Source: Durusdinium trenchii
Taxonomy: Eukaryota > Sar > Dinophyceae > Suessiales > Symbiodiniaceae
Assembly: GCA_963970005.1 (NCBI GenBank)
Contig: CAXAMN010004113.1
Coordinates: 1,499,530-1,563,529, forward strand
Direction: 5' to 3'
DNA: 64,000 nt
Shown here: positions 21,201 to 26,688 of the stretch, one piece after another
Layout of the letters: every line of letters starts with the position of its first letter
Numbering within the stretch: position 1 is the stretch's first letter
Translations under genes and position numbers: made by a program
The notes under the pieces: model-generated
Seen by the model: the letters and a program-made list of their open reading frames with translations, nothing else
Told to the model about the DNA's origin: nothing
Databases searched by the model: none

Positions 21201-23575
21201 GCGTGTTTTCTCTCAACAGTTAAACAACTGACACTGTTCTTGCGGTGAGGAATGACTGCCGGCCAGCGCCATGCCCACTGAACTCTAAAGGCGCGGGCGG
21301 GGAAGAGAAGGAGGGACCAGACTGCCGGTCAAGAAGGCGAGGATCAGGTGGCAAGATGCGTACTGAGGAAGATGCATCACCAGAAGGCACCTGAACAGTT
21401 GGATCATATCCATTCCTGCAAAGCCCTTGGACCAACCCGTTCAGCTTCAACCAAGAGGCAGGAAAGACACACACACACACACGAGGGCAGAGTCCTTACC
21501 ATAAGGTTCTTGTGCTGCAACGTGATCCTCGCCCATGGTGGGGTTTCCGATGGTGACGGCCATGTCCTCGACTGAATTTACCTCCCAACAGCCGCTGTGC
21601 CATGTGGTATCCAATACCGTACCTACCCAGTCAGTCAGTGGATGAACTTAAAACCCTTTGAGATTGGGCGCGCCCCACTGAAAATGAACAGGTGGGGACA
21701 GATTAAACCCTTTCATGTAGACTCTTGATTCATAATCCGATCCATATGAAGAGGATTTCCACTTGAAAGTGGGGGTTGTTTTTAATAGTTAAGTTAAACC
21801 CTTTATCTTCCAAGGATCGACTTGGCGGAGTGAGTCTCAGACTGGGTCCCCCATGATCCGATGCACCAAACTGGGGATGCCCAAGCGCATGCAGAAGCCT
21901 CATGGAAAGCAGCTGGAACCGTGGGCGAAATTGATTTCGGATCAGAAGTCATAAGATCGGTCCTTCCAAATCCCGGCCATTGTAGACAACCAGCTGAGCA
22001 AGATCGTGACTATTTCCTGCTCCAATGCTTAGCAGATACCCGTTTACATTTGTTCGCCTCTTTGGTTCACGCAGGAGACGGCGTTCCTTCGGGCTGTAGC
22101 TGCACCGCGGGACATGCAGGCGGACTGGTGGTTTGTACTGTCAAGAGAAAACAAGGCTCACTGCAATCAACGAGAAAGCTGGGTAGTCTTTTGTCATAGA
22201 GGCTTTTAAGGGCCTTTATTGTCTCCTTTCAGACACTTGGAAGCATAGTTAGTTACTGTAATAAACTATAAACATGCTGAGTTTTTGAAATACAAGTTCT
22301 TTGCTAAGGGTGTCCACATGCTCCCCCATGTTCAATGGGCGTTGCCACATGTGCGTGATTGAACGGTCCATTTTTAGATATGTTTGGTGGGATCCGAAAA
22401 TGAGCAGATGGACCAACTAAAAACTGTCCAAACACCTCTACAACAACCCCCTCCACCCCCGTTGCTCATGTTTGGCCGGTCCAGAAATCCACGACCGACC
22501 ATTGCCTGCCACCAGGCCGCATTTTGCCGTCGGCCTCCCCGCCCTACTTCCTCGGCAGTTGCCAAGATGTGCCCTGCCCCGCAGACGCCTGGCAGATCTG
22601 GGGGCTGAATCGAAGGATCAGAGGAAGGATCCACCTAGGAGTTACTGTAAGTGGATCAGGTGGATAAGCAGGTCACCTTTTTGGGAGGGATTCAATCGGC
22701 TTTTTTCCTGTCTCTTTTGCATCCAGCCGACCAAGGCGTCGATGAGACTCGTGCATGACAGGTGGAACAAAGTTAAACAAAAAGGTTACTAAACGGTTAC
22801 TATTTCACCTGTAGATGGCACAACCCCCAAGATGTCCTTTAGATTCTAGATGGGAATCCATATAAACCACCTTTTGGTGATTGTGCCATCTACTTTCAAT
22901 CCACTGTTTTTTTTATCGTTCCAAGCGTCCCTTCTTGTCTTCAGCTGATGGACATTGATTGGGGACGTCCACTCCACTGTTTCCTGCCAAAAGCTCGGTG
23001 CCCCAAACACCGGTTCTCCACTCCGACCCCAACCCGACAGTTCCGGTGATGCCTGGGTCCGGTCCGCTGCGGTTCGGGTGGTGCGGACGTCACCGGTCCG
23101 CGGGCTTCGTCACCCTGGTTTGGGCGGGATTCACCCCTTGGTCCCGGCAAACCACGCGGTGAAGCTAAGCAAATCCAAGAGATTCCAACACAGATCGCTT
23201 CAACAACTGTCCAAGACCCTCTTGGCTTTACATGGTCTCTAGGTTACGGAGGGTTAGTTAGTGGTTCAAAATCACTTGGAACTTCCCGTGTCCGCTGGAC
23301 GTTTAGGACCCCAAGCGTCGTGAGTTTCACAATTGGAGAGCGGGCCTACATCTATCGGTGACATGTGGTGACACCGTTACAGTCTTTCATGGTGAAGAAG
23401 GCTCGATTAAGCTCACACAGCTTGGAGAATAGATGAACGAACGCGCCTTTTTTCAGCCCCAAAAGCAAGAGAACCTCCGTCCAACGTCCGACCGTCCGCC
23501 GTCCTCAAGGACTCCAAGGGCGAAGGCGTGGCGGCTGGCTGTCGCTGCAATGCTGGCTTCAGTGGGCAGATCCAG
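145..23575 (+). CDS. Large four-cysteine-repeat protein gene (46 exons recognised, ends not found)
   Basis: This span encodes about 30 copies of a unit near 38 residues long: A-P-[FY]-[FY]-x-x-S-C-x-x-V-x-C-P-x-x-S-x-G, then V-x-x-G-C-x-C-x-x-G-[FY]-S-G-x-[VI]-x-A-T. Each copy has four cysteines (C-x4-C, about 12 residues, C-x-C). The G-C-x-C-x-x-G-F-x-G part resembles the end of an EGF-like domain, and C-P-x-x-[ST]-x-G recalls ephrin-receptor-like/GCC2_GCC3 repeats, so an extracellular, disulfide-bonded adhesive or structural role is inferred. About 3.5 kb of coding sequence is spread over 23.4 kb. Most exons join in frame using GC, GT or GA donors and AG acceptors. No signal peptide, membrane segment, start or stop was found. 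The first exon starts in mid-repeat, so the 5' end is probably outside the window. The specific function is unknown. Confidence 0.85.
446..535 (+). CDS. Repeat-gene exon 2
   Basis: Encodes V-P-C-P-T-G-T-L-G-S-N-L then E-G-C-T-C-A-P-G-T-T-G-N-I-T-A-T-K. Acceptor ttgag. The GC donor (gccgga) is phase 0, giving A-T-K joined to V-P-P-Y-F. Confidence 0.8.
719..832. repeat. TIR element, CCTAGGG-ended family, copy 1
   Basis: Two half-copies around accttctcag/accttctgagg, ending ggatccctaggg. The internal phrase gactatttatgtaggc is shared with 61959-62056. It lies in the intron after repeat-gene exon 2. Confidence 0.75.
1226..1365 (+). CDS. Repeat-gene exon 3
   Basis: One of the longest exons and more than one full unit: P-P-Y-F-T-G-S-C-A-A-V-A-C-P-I-G-T-S-G, G-C-G-C-P-K-G-H-E-G, then P-P-Y-F at the end. 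The GC donor (gcgcgg) splits an Arg codon completed by the G that opens exon 4. Confidence 0.88.
1563..1648 (+). CDS. Repeat-gene exon 4
   Basis: Encodes S-T-C-N-P-V-A-C-P-T-H-S-N-G then G-C-K-C-E-K-G-Y-E. The GC donor (gcgccc) lies inside the Gly codon of G-Y-E-G and is completed by exon 5. Confidence 0.87.
2079..2156 (+). CDS. Repeat-gene exon 5
   Basis: Encodes S-V-L-A-T-Q-Q-K-P-F-Y-T-S-S-C-I-A-V-L-C-P-A-N-A-E (two adjoining motifs). Acceptor tccag; donor GT (gtagct). The following junction to exon 6 is not resolved. Confidence 0.82.
2480..2557 (+). CDS. Repeat-gene exon 6 (5' border uncertain)
   Basis: Encodes E-G-C-Q-C-K-L-G-F-S-G-S-I, then L-A-P-F-Y-A-G-S-C. The aag at 2477-2479 may be the acceptor, but phase with exon 5 does not close, so the exon may start upstream in the run reading F-L-L-L-P-K. 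Donor near gcttgg. Confidence 0.7.
2815..2864 (+). CDS. Repeat-gene exon 7
   Basis: Encodes V-P-V-P-C-P-V-N-S-T-G-R-N-V-P-E after a caag acceptor. The 3' border is uncertain within ggaggccgaa. Confidence 0.72.
3374..3448 (+). CDS. Repeat-gene exon 8
   Basis: Encodes S-Q-G-C-I-C-K-L-G-G-T-G-E-V-W-A-T-N-V, then E-P-Y-Y-K. The GC donor (gccgct) joins in phase to exon 9, giving Y-Y-K-S-T-C. Confidence 0.8.
4034..4122 (+). CDS. Repeat-gene exon 9
   Basis: Encodes T-C-K-A-L-P-C-P-K-H-S-V-G, then S-G-C-R-C-G-P-G-F-S-G-E. The GC donor is gcgaag. The expected 'x-V-x-A-T-x-x-A-P-F-Y' piece before exon 10 was not found; a short exon may be missed between 4123 and 4741. Confidence 0.78.
4387..4520. repeat. 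acactccctgga family, copy 1
   Basis: Contains gtggatggcatggcccc and gaagaccatg, ending gttagttccagggagtc. It shares its core with 25568-25700. In the intron before repeat-gene exon 10. Confidence 0.65.
4742..4830 (+). CDS. Repeat-gene exon 10
   Basis: Encodes D-A-C-H-P-E-P-C-P-N-R-S-Q-G, then K-G-C-Q-C-Q-A-G-Y-V-G after acceptor gccag. The GGG-GA end followed by gcccg fits a GC donor, but the exact junction with exon 11 is ambiguous by one base. Upstream in the same frame R-C-V-C-S-R-P-C could be extra coding sequence. Confidence 0.75.
5188..5241 (+). CDS. Repeat-gene exon 11
   Basis: Encodes I-N-A-T-M-S-P-P-F-F-A-G-K-C-L-S-A-E, the start of a repeat. Either the ggtgag or the upstream tgcgag acceptor could be used. 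Donor GT (gtctga) or GC (gcggag). Confidence 0.7.
5423..5505 (+). CDS. Repeat-gene exon 12
   Basis: Encodes V-Q-C-P-E-S-S-S-G-A-H-V, then G-G-C-A-C-D-A-G-L-G-Q-T. The 5' border (tcgag) is one residue off the usual C-x-x-V spacing. The donor lies in accggtga, with the same CGG at the next exon start. Confidence 0.72.
5658..5676 (+). other. Possible relic of the dinoflagellate spliced leader
   Basis: Reads gtagccattttgcatcaac. The known dinoflagellate spliced-leader end is GTAGCCATTTTGGCTCAAG, so 16 of 19 bases agree, the first 12 in a row. It lies in an intron of the repeat gene. Chance similarity is possible. Confidence 0.35.
6123..6189 (+). CDS. Repeat-gene exon 13
   Basis: Encodes G-R-V-T-A-T-L-L-P-P-F-F-E-N-S-C-A-A-E-A-C-P. 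The GC donor (gctcct) is phase 0 and joins to E-N-S-N-G of exon 14. Confidence 0.82.
6468..6536 (+). CDS. Repeat-gene exon 14
   Basis: Encodes E-N-S-N-G-L-D-L-A-S-G-C-Q-C-L-P-G-F-S-G, then S-I-K. Acceptor ccaag. GT donor (gtttgg), phase 0. Confidence 0.86.
6870..6992 (+). CDS. Repeat-gene exon 15
   Basis: A full repeat: A-T-R-G-A-P-Y-F-E-G-N-C-T-A-V-P-C-P, N-S-T-G-I-D-V-A-S-G-C-S-C, G-F-S-G-S-V-E. Acceptor gcag; GC donor (gctggt). One of the clearest reference copies. Confidence 0.9.
7399..7496 (+). CDS. Repeat-gene exon 16
   Basis: Encodes A-T-S-T-A-P-F-Y-T-S-S-C-R-L-V-Q-C-P-A-H, then E-F-G-C-K. A taagtgg follows, and joining at the GC after tg completes G-C-K-C-K-A-G with exon 17. Confidence 0.82.
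7497..8366. other. Long intron of the repeat gene
   Basis: Between exons 16 and 17. It holds the TIR element at 8214-8290 and a cgtggagtgtttggg motif near 8119, which recurs near 19316, 27735 and 39992 (inverted). No coding repeat was seen. Confidence 0.6.
8214..8290. repeat. TIR element, ggtccag-ended family, copy 1
   Basis: Ends accatcc / ggatggt; shares tccaatagactaccctacac with 58851-58925. It ends 76 bp before repeat-gene exon 17. Confidence 0.78.
8367..8405 (+). CDS. Repeat-gene exon 17
   Basis: Short exon: C-K-A-G-F-S-G-E-I-V-P-S-T. The first bases (gtg after ccaag) repeat the exon 16 border, so the exact junction is ambiguous. GC donor (gcatct), phase 0. Confidence 0.78.
8561..8654 (+). 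CDS. Repeat-gene exon 18
   Basis: Encodes V-A-P-Y-F-S-G-Q-C-I-E-V-S-C-P-A-N-S-R-G, then S-H-G-C-A-C-D-A. The gccgag acceptor is phase 0. A GC donor (gcgact) splits the Gly of A-G-F. Confidence 0.87.
8938..8996 (+). CDS. Repeat-gene exon 19
   Basis: Encodes G-F-R-G-A-V-V-A-T-Q-Q-E-P-F-Y-H-S-S-C-E after acceptor ctcag. GT donor (gtcact), phase 0, joins to A-L-D-C-P. Confidence 0.86.
9276..9376 (+). CDS. Repeat-gene exon 20
   Basis: Encodes A-L-D-C-P-L-G-S-T-G-K-S-V, then G-C-L-C-R-P-G-E-R-G-E-I-T-A-T-A-S-A. The GC donor (gctgct) splits the Pro of S-A-P-F-Y. Confidence 0.86.
9843..9922 (+). CDS. Repeat-gene exon 21
   Basis: Encodes F-Y-K-S-S-C-T-A-V-A-C-P-A-N-S-T-G, then V-K-G-C-S-C. The GC donor (gctgct) lies inside the Arg codon completed by exon 22. 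Confidence 0.87.
10328..10400. repeat. TIR element, agtagatggcac family, copy 1
   Basis: Left cggtttcagagtagatggca, right tgccatctctgaaaccaccg. It ends 35 bp before repeat-gene exon 22. Confidence 0.8.
10435..10566 (+). CDS. Repeat-gene exon 22
   Basis: Encodes P-G-F-S-G-S-V-V-A-S-S-V-A-P-Y-Y-Q-S-S-C, then V-L-C-P-A-N-S-E-G and K-G-C-S-C-H-L-G. Acceptor ctcag lies about 35 bp after a TIR element. The donor is gtagaa or the GC two bases earlier. Confidence 0.87.
10861..10895 (+). CDS. Repeat-gene exon 23 (35 nt)
   Basis: Very short exon: G-F-E-G-H-I-T-A-T-S-E. Acceptor ccaag followed by C. GC donor (gcacgg), phase 0, gives A-T-S-E joined to A-P-Y-Y. Confidence 0.76.
11200..11290 (+). CDS. 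Repeat-gene exon 24
   Basis: Encodes A-P-Y-Y-K-G-A-C-V-A-V-A-C-P-I-H-S-S-G, then L-A-S-G-C-S-C-R-S. The 3' border is ambiguous by one G. Confidence 0.85.
11343..11417. repeat. Inverted-repeat element, ggagccctaggg group, rearranged copy
   Basis: Its left half is the reverse complement of the usual right half (atatcctcagaaggtgg), and its right half reads ccaccttctcagg to gaagccctaggg. It lies in the intron after repeat-gene exon 24. Confidence 0.7.
11775..11794 (+). CDS. Repeat-gene exon 25 (about 20 nt)
   Basis: Tiny exon reading G-F-K-G-A-V-Q between acceptor gccag and a GC donor (gccgct), which joins exactly to A-T-K-G of exon 26. It could start a little upstream at acgag. Confidence 0.62.
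12092..12161 (+). CDS. Repeat-gene exon 26
   Basis: Encodes A-T-K-G-P-A-P-Y-F-H-G-G-C-L-A-V-S-C-P-A, then H-T-T. A GA donor (gacgga) splits a Gly codon that exon 27 completes, giving T-T-G-A-S-L-A-D-G-C. Confidence 0.83.
12199..12292. repeat. Inverted-repeat element, ggagccctaggg group
   Basis: Starts ctagggctcctgtcccacct, has tttcgaaggtgg and ccaccttctgaggatatgg inside, ends ggagccctaggg. It starts 38 bp after the GA donor of repeat-gene exon 26. Confidence 0.85.
12903..12952 (+). CDS. Repeat-gene exon 27
   Basis: Encodes A-S-L-A-D-G-C-K-C-K-P-G-F-S-G-K. Acceptor ttcag. GT donor (gttcct), phase 0, joins to V-L-P-T-T-V-A-P of exon 28. Confidence 0.83.
13388..13498 (+). CDS. Repeat-gene exon 28, with an apparent +1 frameshift
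   Basis: Starts V-L-P-T-T-V-A-P in the frame set by exon 27, then continues Y-F-E-S-N-C-A-A-V-P-C-P and G-C-R-C-K-L-G one base out of frame. The switch coincides with a run of six C at 13407-13412; five C would keep the frame. The GC donor (gcgcct) joins in phase to F-S-G of exon 29. Confidence 0.75.
13703..13825 (+). CDS. Repeat-gene exon 29
   Basis: Encodes F-S-G-H-I-T-P-S-A-T-A-P-F-Y-S-G-Q-C, then V-A-C-P-L-H-S-S-G and G-C-E-C-N-A. The GC donor (gccgct) splits the Gly of A-G-F. Confidence 0.87.
13981..14035 (+). CDS. Repeat-gene exon 30
   Basis: Encodes F-R-G-S-I-S-A-S-A-E-A-P-F-F-T-G-S-C after acceptor gtgag. GT donor (gtgaca), phase 0. Confidence 0.84.
14521..14583 (+). CDS. Repeat-gene exon 31
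   Basis: Encodes V-A-V-S-C-P-E-N-T-L-G-S-D-L-A-S-G-C-S-C, then K. Acceptor accgag. GC donor (gccggg), phase 0, joins to A-G-F-S-G. Confidence 0.85.
14916..14981 (+). CDS. Repeat-gene exon 32
   Basis: Encodes A-G-F-S-G-T-I-E-A-T-K-E-A-P-F-Y-D-G-S-C, then V-S. GT donor (gtggcc), phase 0, joins to V-E-C-P. Confidence 0.87.
15170..15212 (+). CDS. Repeat-gene exon 33
   Basis: Short exon: V-E-C-P-E-N-S-L-G-T-S-V-A-S. The GC donor (gcgcgg) splits a Gly codon completed by exon 34. Confidence 0.84.
15683..15756 (+). CDS. Repeat-gene exon 34
   Basis: Encodes G-C-V-C-A-A-G-F-S-G-T-I-A-R-S-T-E, then A-P-Y-Y-E-G-S-C. The donor is probably GC right after the Cys codon (gctccg). Joining to exon 35 gives one residue more than usual. 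Confidence 0.83.
15843..15926. repeat. Inverted-repeat element, ggagccctaggg group
   Basis: Shares gggctcctg, ttcgaaggtgg and ccaccttctgaggatatgg with 12199-12292; the right end has decayed. In the intron after repeat-gene exon 34. Confidence 0.8.
16176..16299 (+). CDS. Repeat-gene exon 35
   Basis: Encodes I-E-V-N-C-P-A-N-S-A-G-V-D-V-P-S-G-C-S-C, then G-F-S-G-K-V-V-A-T and K-P-F-Y-Q-S-T. The GC donor (gctact) splits the Cys codon that the exon 36 micro-exon completes. Confidence 0.86.
16428..16456 (+). CDS. Repeat-gene exon 36 (29-nt micro-exon)
   Basis: Encodes only T-A-V-A-C-P-A-H-T between acceptor gcccag and GT donor gtgggt. It supplies exactly the C-x-x-V-x-C-P segment missing between exons 35 and 37. 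Its existence is inferred from repeat continuity. Confidence 0.68.
17012..17061 (+). CDS. Repeat-gene exon 37
   Basis: Encodes G-K-D-V-A-S-G-C-S-C-Q-P-G-F-S-G-S after acceptor cccag. GC donor (gctcct), phase 0, joins to V-L-P-S-A-E-A-P. Confidence 0.84.
17618..17723 (+). CDS. Repeat-gene exon 38
   Basis: Encodes V-L-P-S-A-E-A-P-F-Y-V-S-S-C-E-A-V-A-C-P, then A-T-G-S-S-V-A-S-G-C-V-C-H. The donor lies in gcggccgc; the join gives C-H-A-G-F with exon 39. Confidence 0.85.
17812..17897. repeat. Direct-repeat element, ctactagggg..ctcctggcc unit
   Basis: Two tandem 40-bp-class units (gctactaggggctcctggcc, gctactaggggttcctggcc) each followed by ttactactagg. In the intron after repeat-gene exon 38. 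Confidence 0.75.
18411..18500 (+). CDS. Repeat-gene exon 39
   Basis: Encodes G-F-T-G-R-I-L-A-T-S-A-L-P-Y-F-E-G-A-C, then V-P-C-P-A-N-S-R. Acceptor caaag followed by C. The GC donor (gccgcc) splits a Gly codon. Confidence 0.85.
18752..18852 (+). CDS. Repeat-gene exon 40
   Basis: Encodes V-D-V-P-S-G-C-L-C-E-E-G-F-S-G-A-I-T, then P-L-F-Y-S-G-H-C-M-A. Acceptor tctgag. GT donor (gttcct), phase 0, joins to V-S-C-P. Confidence 0.83.
18853..19988. other. Long intron of the repeat gene
   Basis: Between exons 40 and 41. It contains the TIR element at 19526-19635 and the gtggagtgtttgg motif near 19316. Nothing coding was recognised. Confidence 0.6.
19526..19635. repeat. TIR element, agtagatggcac family, copy 2
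   Basis: Left ttgagagtagatggcac, right gtgccatctactctcaatcc. In the intron before repeat-gene exon 41. Confidence 0.85.
19989..20063 (+). CDS. Repeat-gene exon 41
   Basis: Encodes V-S-C-P-S-H-S-W-G-T-H-V, then S-G-C-T-C-S-P-G-Y-S-G-Q. GC donor (gcgcga), phase 0. It lies 1.1 kb after exon 40. Confidence 0.84.
20224..20331. repeat. Inverted-repeat element, ggagccctaggg group
   Basis: Nearly identical to 12199-12292, with a short duplication of ccctaggg at the right end. In the intron after repeat-gene exon 41. Confidence 0.85.
20581..20656. repeat. TIR element, caacaggt family, copy 1
   Basis: Ends agcaccttccaacaggt / acctgttggaggtgct. The inner gccctaacaggtt is shared with 52771-52860. In the intron before repeat-gene exon 42. 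Confidence 0.82.
20783..20814 (+). CDS. Repeat-gene exon 42 (32 nt)
   Basis: Encodes V-R-A-T-L-T-A-P-F-Y after acceptor tcggag. A GA donor (gattct) splits the Glu codon completed by the G opening exon 43. Confidence 0.7.
21250..21290 (+). CDS. Repeat-gene exon 43 (41 nt)
   Basis: Encodes N-D-C-R-P-A-P-C-P-L-N-S-K after acceptor gtgag. The GC donor (gcgcgg) splits a Gly codon. Confidence 0.74.
21719..21800. repeat. gactcttgat family, copy 1
   Basis: Reads gactcttgattcataatccg, ccatatgaa, acttgaaagtggggg and tttttaatagtt, matching 59187-59266; the right end is lost. Intron before repeat-gene exon 44. Confidence 0.65.
22075..22119 (+). CDS. Repeat-gene exon 44 (45 nt)
   Basis: Encodes D-G-V-P-S-G-C-S-C-T-A-G-H-A after acceptor gcag. 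The GC donor (gcggac) splits a Gly codon, giving H-A-G-R-I-L with exon 45. Confidence 0.78.
22516..22583 (+). CDS. Repeat-gene exon 45
   Basis: Encodes R-I-L-P-S-A-S-P-P-Y-F-L-G-S-C-Q-D-V-P-C, then P-A. GA donor (gacgcc), phase 0, joins to D-S-K-G of exon 46. Confidence 0.82.
22811..22905. repeat. TIR element, agtagatggcac family, copy 3
   Basis: Left gtagatggcacaaccccca, right tgtgccatctactttcaatc. The inner text gatgtcctttagat is shared with 50953-51070. Confidence 0.82.
23510..23575 (+). CDS. Repeat-gene exon 46 (last one recognised here)
   Basis: Encodes D-S-K-G-E-G-V-A-A-G-C-R-C-N-A-G-F-S-G, then Q-I-Q. GC donor (gcgggt), phase 0. The expected A-T-x-x-A-P-F-Y continuation was not found downstream, so the 3' part of the gene is unresolved. 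Confidence 0.8.
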
Positions 23576-23810
23576 GCGGGTGATCCGACGGGCCGGACGG
23601 TGCAACGCTGACAACCCGTGGGTAGTCCGGGTTGGGGATTGCCAGCGTGCCACGTGGGGAGGGGTGGTTTCAGAGTGACCCCAAGTTTGGAGGTTGACCC
23701 CAACCAGGGACGTGGGTGGGCCTCTTGATCTGTTCTGACCCAAGGGGGGGTCCTGGAACTATAATATTACAATCACTGGGCGTGTACATAACTTTCTACA
23801 TGACTACATG

Positions 23811-23866
23811 ACACCCCACATAAAGAGATCTTGTGGTGCCACCATCGAAGCTCTGAAACCACTCAG
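23811..23866. repeat. agtagatggcac family, half copy
   Basis: Reads taaagagatcttgtggtgcc, then gctctgaaaccact, matching the right halves of the family. The left arm is absent. Confidence 0.5.
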
Positions 23867-23952
23867 TGAGGAGCTGTTGATGCGTGGTTAACAATGCGGT
23901 GTCGATGTCTCGGACAGGGAAGCTTGATGAGATGTTTAGATCTTGATGATGC

Positions 23953-24054
23953 CCAACCATATCCTCAGGGCTCCTGTCCCATATCCTCAGGTTCAGTGGT
24001 ATTCGACCCTACCCCTGGCCCACCTTCGAAACGGAGGTGGGACAGGAGCCCTAG
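23953..24054. repeat. Inverted-repeat element, ggagccctaggg group, opposite orientation
   Basis: Reads ccatatcctcag on the left and caccttcgaaacggaggtgg to ggagccctagggg on the right. An inner repeat of the left end suggests a nested copy. Confidence 0.8.
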
Positions 24055-24872
24055 GGGATTAATGCTAGCTTCAGTGAGGACAGTTGACAGCTTGGTGGGA
24101 GAGGAGCAGGAAAGCTTGTGTATGTTTGTATGCTATTCGGGCATATGAAGGGCAATTTGGCATAGTCGCCTAGACGTTTGCTTGCTCCACGTTTCCCTGC
24201 CGTTGGTCGGAGGTTGTCCATGTGTCACCGCCGTTGGCACCCCAACGTTGGCACCTTCCCGCACACCGACGTATGCACCCGTGGTCAACCTGGGATTGTC
24301 AAGAGATTAAGTGACCCTGAAAAAGGATCCGTAACCTGACGTACATATTATGGGATAGTCTATAGGGTTCTTCAAGGTCTGTTGGTGGGATTCGGGATGT
24401 TTGATGTTCTGCGGCTTTGCCACGTGTTGGATCCTCGCATTAGAGGCTGTAAAAAGGCGTGTGGGGCGGCGTTGCCACATGTGCCACACTTGCTTGGGAC
24501 GGTGAGGTCGCACGCGTCGTGGTTCAAGCTACTTGGGTGAGGTGGGTGATGAACCACGAGAACTCCACGCATTATCATCTCCATCCGATCAACATCCCAA
24601 GCAAGCCTGCACCCACCTATAGAGCAGCCCCTGGGGATGAGAACGGAATCAGCACCTGCCAGCTGCCAGCCTATTGCTAGCAATGTCCGGCAATTGATGC
24701 ACAACTTCATAGCACCCTGCAGCTCCTAGGAGAGGTTGCAACACCCACCCTTTGCAAGTTGCAGGATCTAATACCTACTCTTTCCCATCAGACATCATCC
24801 AACAGCCATCCCCCTCCCCCCTGCTTTGCCACCACCGGTGTCCTGGTGCGGCGCCTCATGGCTTTCTCCCAG

Positions 24873-25001
24873 TGCTGCAGCCGCGGCCACGTGACGTGGC
24901 ATGGGAACTTGCCAGGGCTGTGGCGATCGAGCCGCTGCGCCGGAGCCGACGGGAGGTGGCTCGAACCGCACCCCGGGAACTGGGTGATGCAGTTGCTTCA
25001 T
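24873..25001 (+). CDS. Candidate exon, Trp-rich, unknown product
   Basis: One frame has very high third-position GC and reads C-C-S-R-G-H-V-T-W-H-G-N-L-P-G-L-W, later W-L-E-P-H-P-G-N-W-V-M-Q-L-L. Acceptor is cccag. The 3' end is uncertain. A second open frame ending at a TGA here has lower GC3 and is less likely. It may belong to the gene ending at 27036. No family was recognised. Confidence 0.5.
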
Positions 25002-25567
25002 GAAAGGGACCGATGGGATTCAGGGATCAGTTGGGGGGCCAGTTGGGGGCATCAACCAAAAGAACTGGAAGACCCCGGATGTGTGCTTCTTCTGAAAGGA
25101 TGTTTGAATCAAGCATTTTATTTATGGTGTTTGGCGGGGTGCATTCTGATTGGTGAGCATGCATACTGGTTTCCTGGTGAAAGGGAGTTCTGATGAGCTT
25201 CCAAGTAGTAAAGGCCACTTGGACACCTGTGTTGAACTCAACCCGGCTTGCTGGGTTGCTCCTGGCTGGAGAGACGCATCAAAGAATCGCAACCAAGCAG
25301 CATGGCTTGCATGATCAGAAACTTATTATAGTACTCAATATAACCGTATAGATAGATGTATTAGATACATAATTACAATTGGTCTACGACTACGATGTAG
25401 AAGTAAGTGACGTGTACCCTCATGACCTTTCCCCTCCCAAGCTCTGCCCTCCGGTCCGCCAGGCCACTCACCCAACGGCGATGACCTGGCGATGCCTGTC
25501 TTCGGCGATGACGCGCAGGAGGGTGACCGAGGGTGACCGAGGGTGAGGCCATCAACCCCGTACCTTT

Positions 25568-25700
25568 ACACTCCCTGGAGTTGACCTGAAAGTCATGGAA
25601 GTCATTGGACTGACGTGACGTGGATGGCATGGCCCCTTGAAAGACCATGAAATCCAAAGACCAAGCAGGGGGCTTTTCTACTTCCAATGTGAGATCTAGG
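25568..25700. repeat. acactccctgga family, copy 2
   Basis: Starts acactccctgga and holds gtggatggcatggcccc and gaaagaccatg. The right inverted end is not clear. Confidence 0.62.
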
Positions 25701-26498
25701 GGGAGGTAACCCCCAGGTAATTTTTTTAGACAATAAGGTGCCCTCATGGGACACCCCAATCCAAACCGATCGATCAAACCGATGGAGCTGTTTCTGGCCC
25801 CCAGGCCCGAAGAGAGAGAGAGCGGTGTTCGGTCCACGACCCTCGCGCGCGGGGTCGCAGGGGGTGGTCCAAGACCCCGCTGTAGACGATCCCATGGACC
25901 GTGATCCCATGGAGCGCAGTGGGTTTTCAGGGCCCATGATGGAGGAGCGTGGCCCATGACCACCCAGATCTGAAGAAGGGGGGGTGGTGAATGAAGCCGC
26001 TGGGGTGGTGGAAGTGACACGCCAGGTGTGGGTGTCCTGGTACTGTAGATCTACGGGCAGCTTTTGCTCTTTGAGATTCATGTTCAACATGATCACCAGC
26101 TTATAGAGATGACAAACGTAGATAGGGGTTTGATCATGCCCCCCCAATCCCCCTCCTTGGAGCTATACTGTATGGTACGTGATGGGGGAGAGGGCCCCAA
26201 TCGGTCGGCACTTGAAGAAGGCTAGTCGATGACGGTCTTTCGTGTGTTTGAATGCTTCTGAATGCCGTCCTATTTCTTGAATAGGATTATATATATAGAT
26301 CTAAAAGTTGCTTGCAGTTTTTGTCCGTTAAACCTGTCACCGAAGCCAAGATACTCTACCTGTCTCCCCACCTCCACCTCCCATGTCACCACCGCCACCT
26401 CCACCCACCGACCTACTCTCCGTCCCACCTACATCCCCCACGTGGAGCCCGCCCCACCGGGGCCCCCCCTTTGCTCCTTCGGCCCGTGGCAGCTGCAG

Positions 26499-26688
26499 GA
26501 CGGCGGCTTCTCCATGCCACCGATGATCCCCAGTCGTTCGCATCACGATCTGTCGCCCAGAGACTGCACACCCCGAAGCCGAGCGTCCAAGACGCCTAAG
26601 ACGCCTAAGACGCCCAAGACGCCCAAGACGCCGACGAAGACGCCGCGGAGTGTGCACACGGAACATGTGACCTGGGAAGAATTGATGG
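26499..26688 (+). CDS. Exon with Lys-Thr-Pro repeat linker
   Basis: Reads D-G-G-F-S-M-P-P-M-I-P-S-R, then S-R-A-S followed by five K-T-P units and P-T-K-T-P-R, ending T-W-E-E-L-M. The basic, proline-rich sequence should be disordered and could carry Thr-Pro phosphorylation sites. Acceptor ctgcag. A GC donor (gcttga) joins in phase to the acidic exon at 26950. Read without splicing, it would meet a TGA at 26691-26693. Confidence 0.6.
26588..26650 (+). repeat. 9-bp coding minisatellite (Lys-Thr-Pro)
   Basis: Tandem aagacgcct/aagacgccc units within the exon at 26499, keeping frame and giving the K-T-P repeats. Confidence 0.85.

Noticed and set aside
25373-26147. Overlapping minus-strand frames of 181 and 215 codons
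   Set aside because: They cover an acactccctgga element and flanking intron-like DNA, have no domain signal, and disagree with the + direction of all supported exons.
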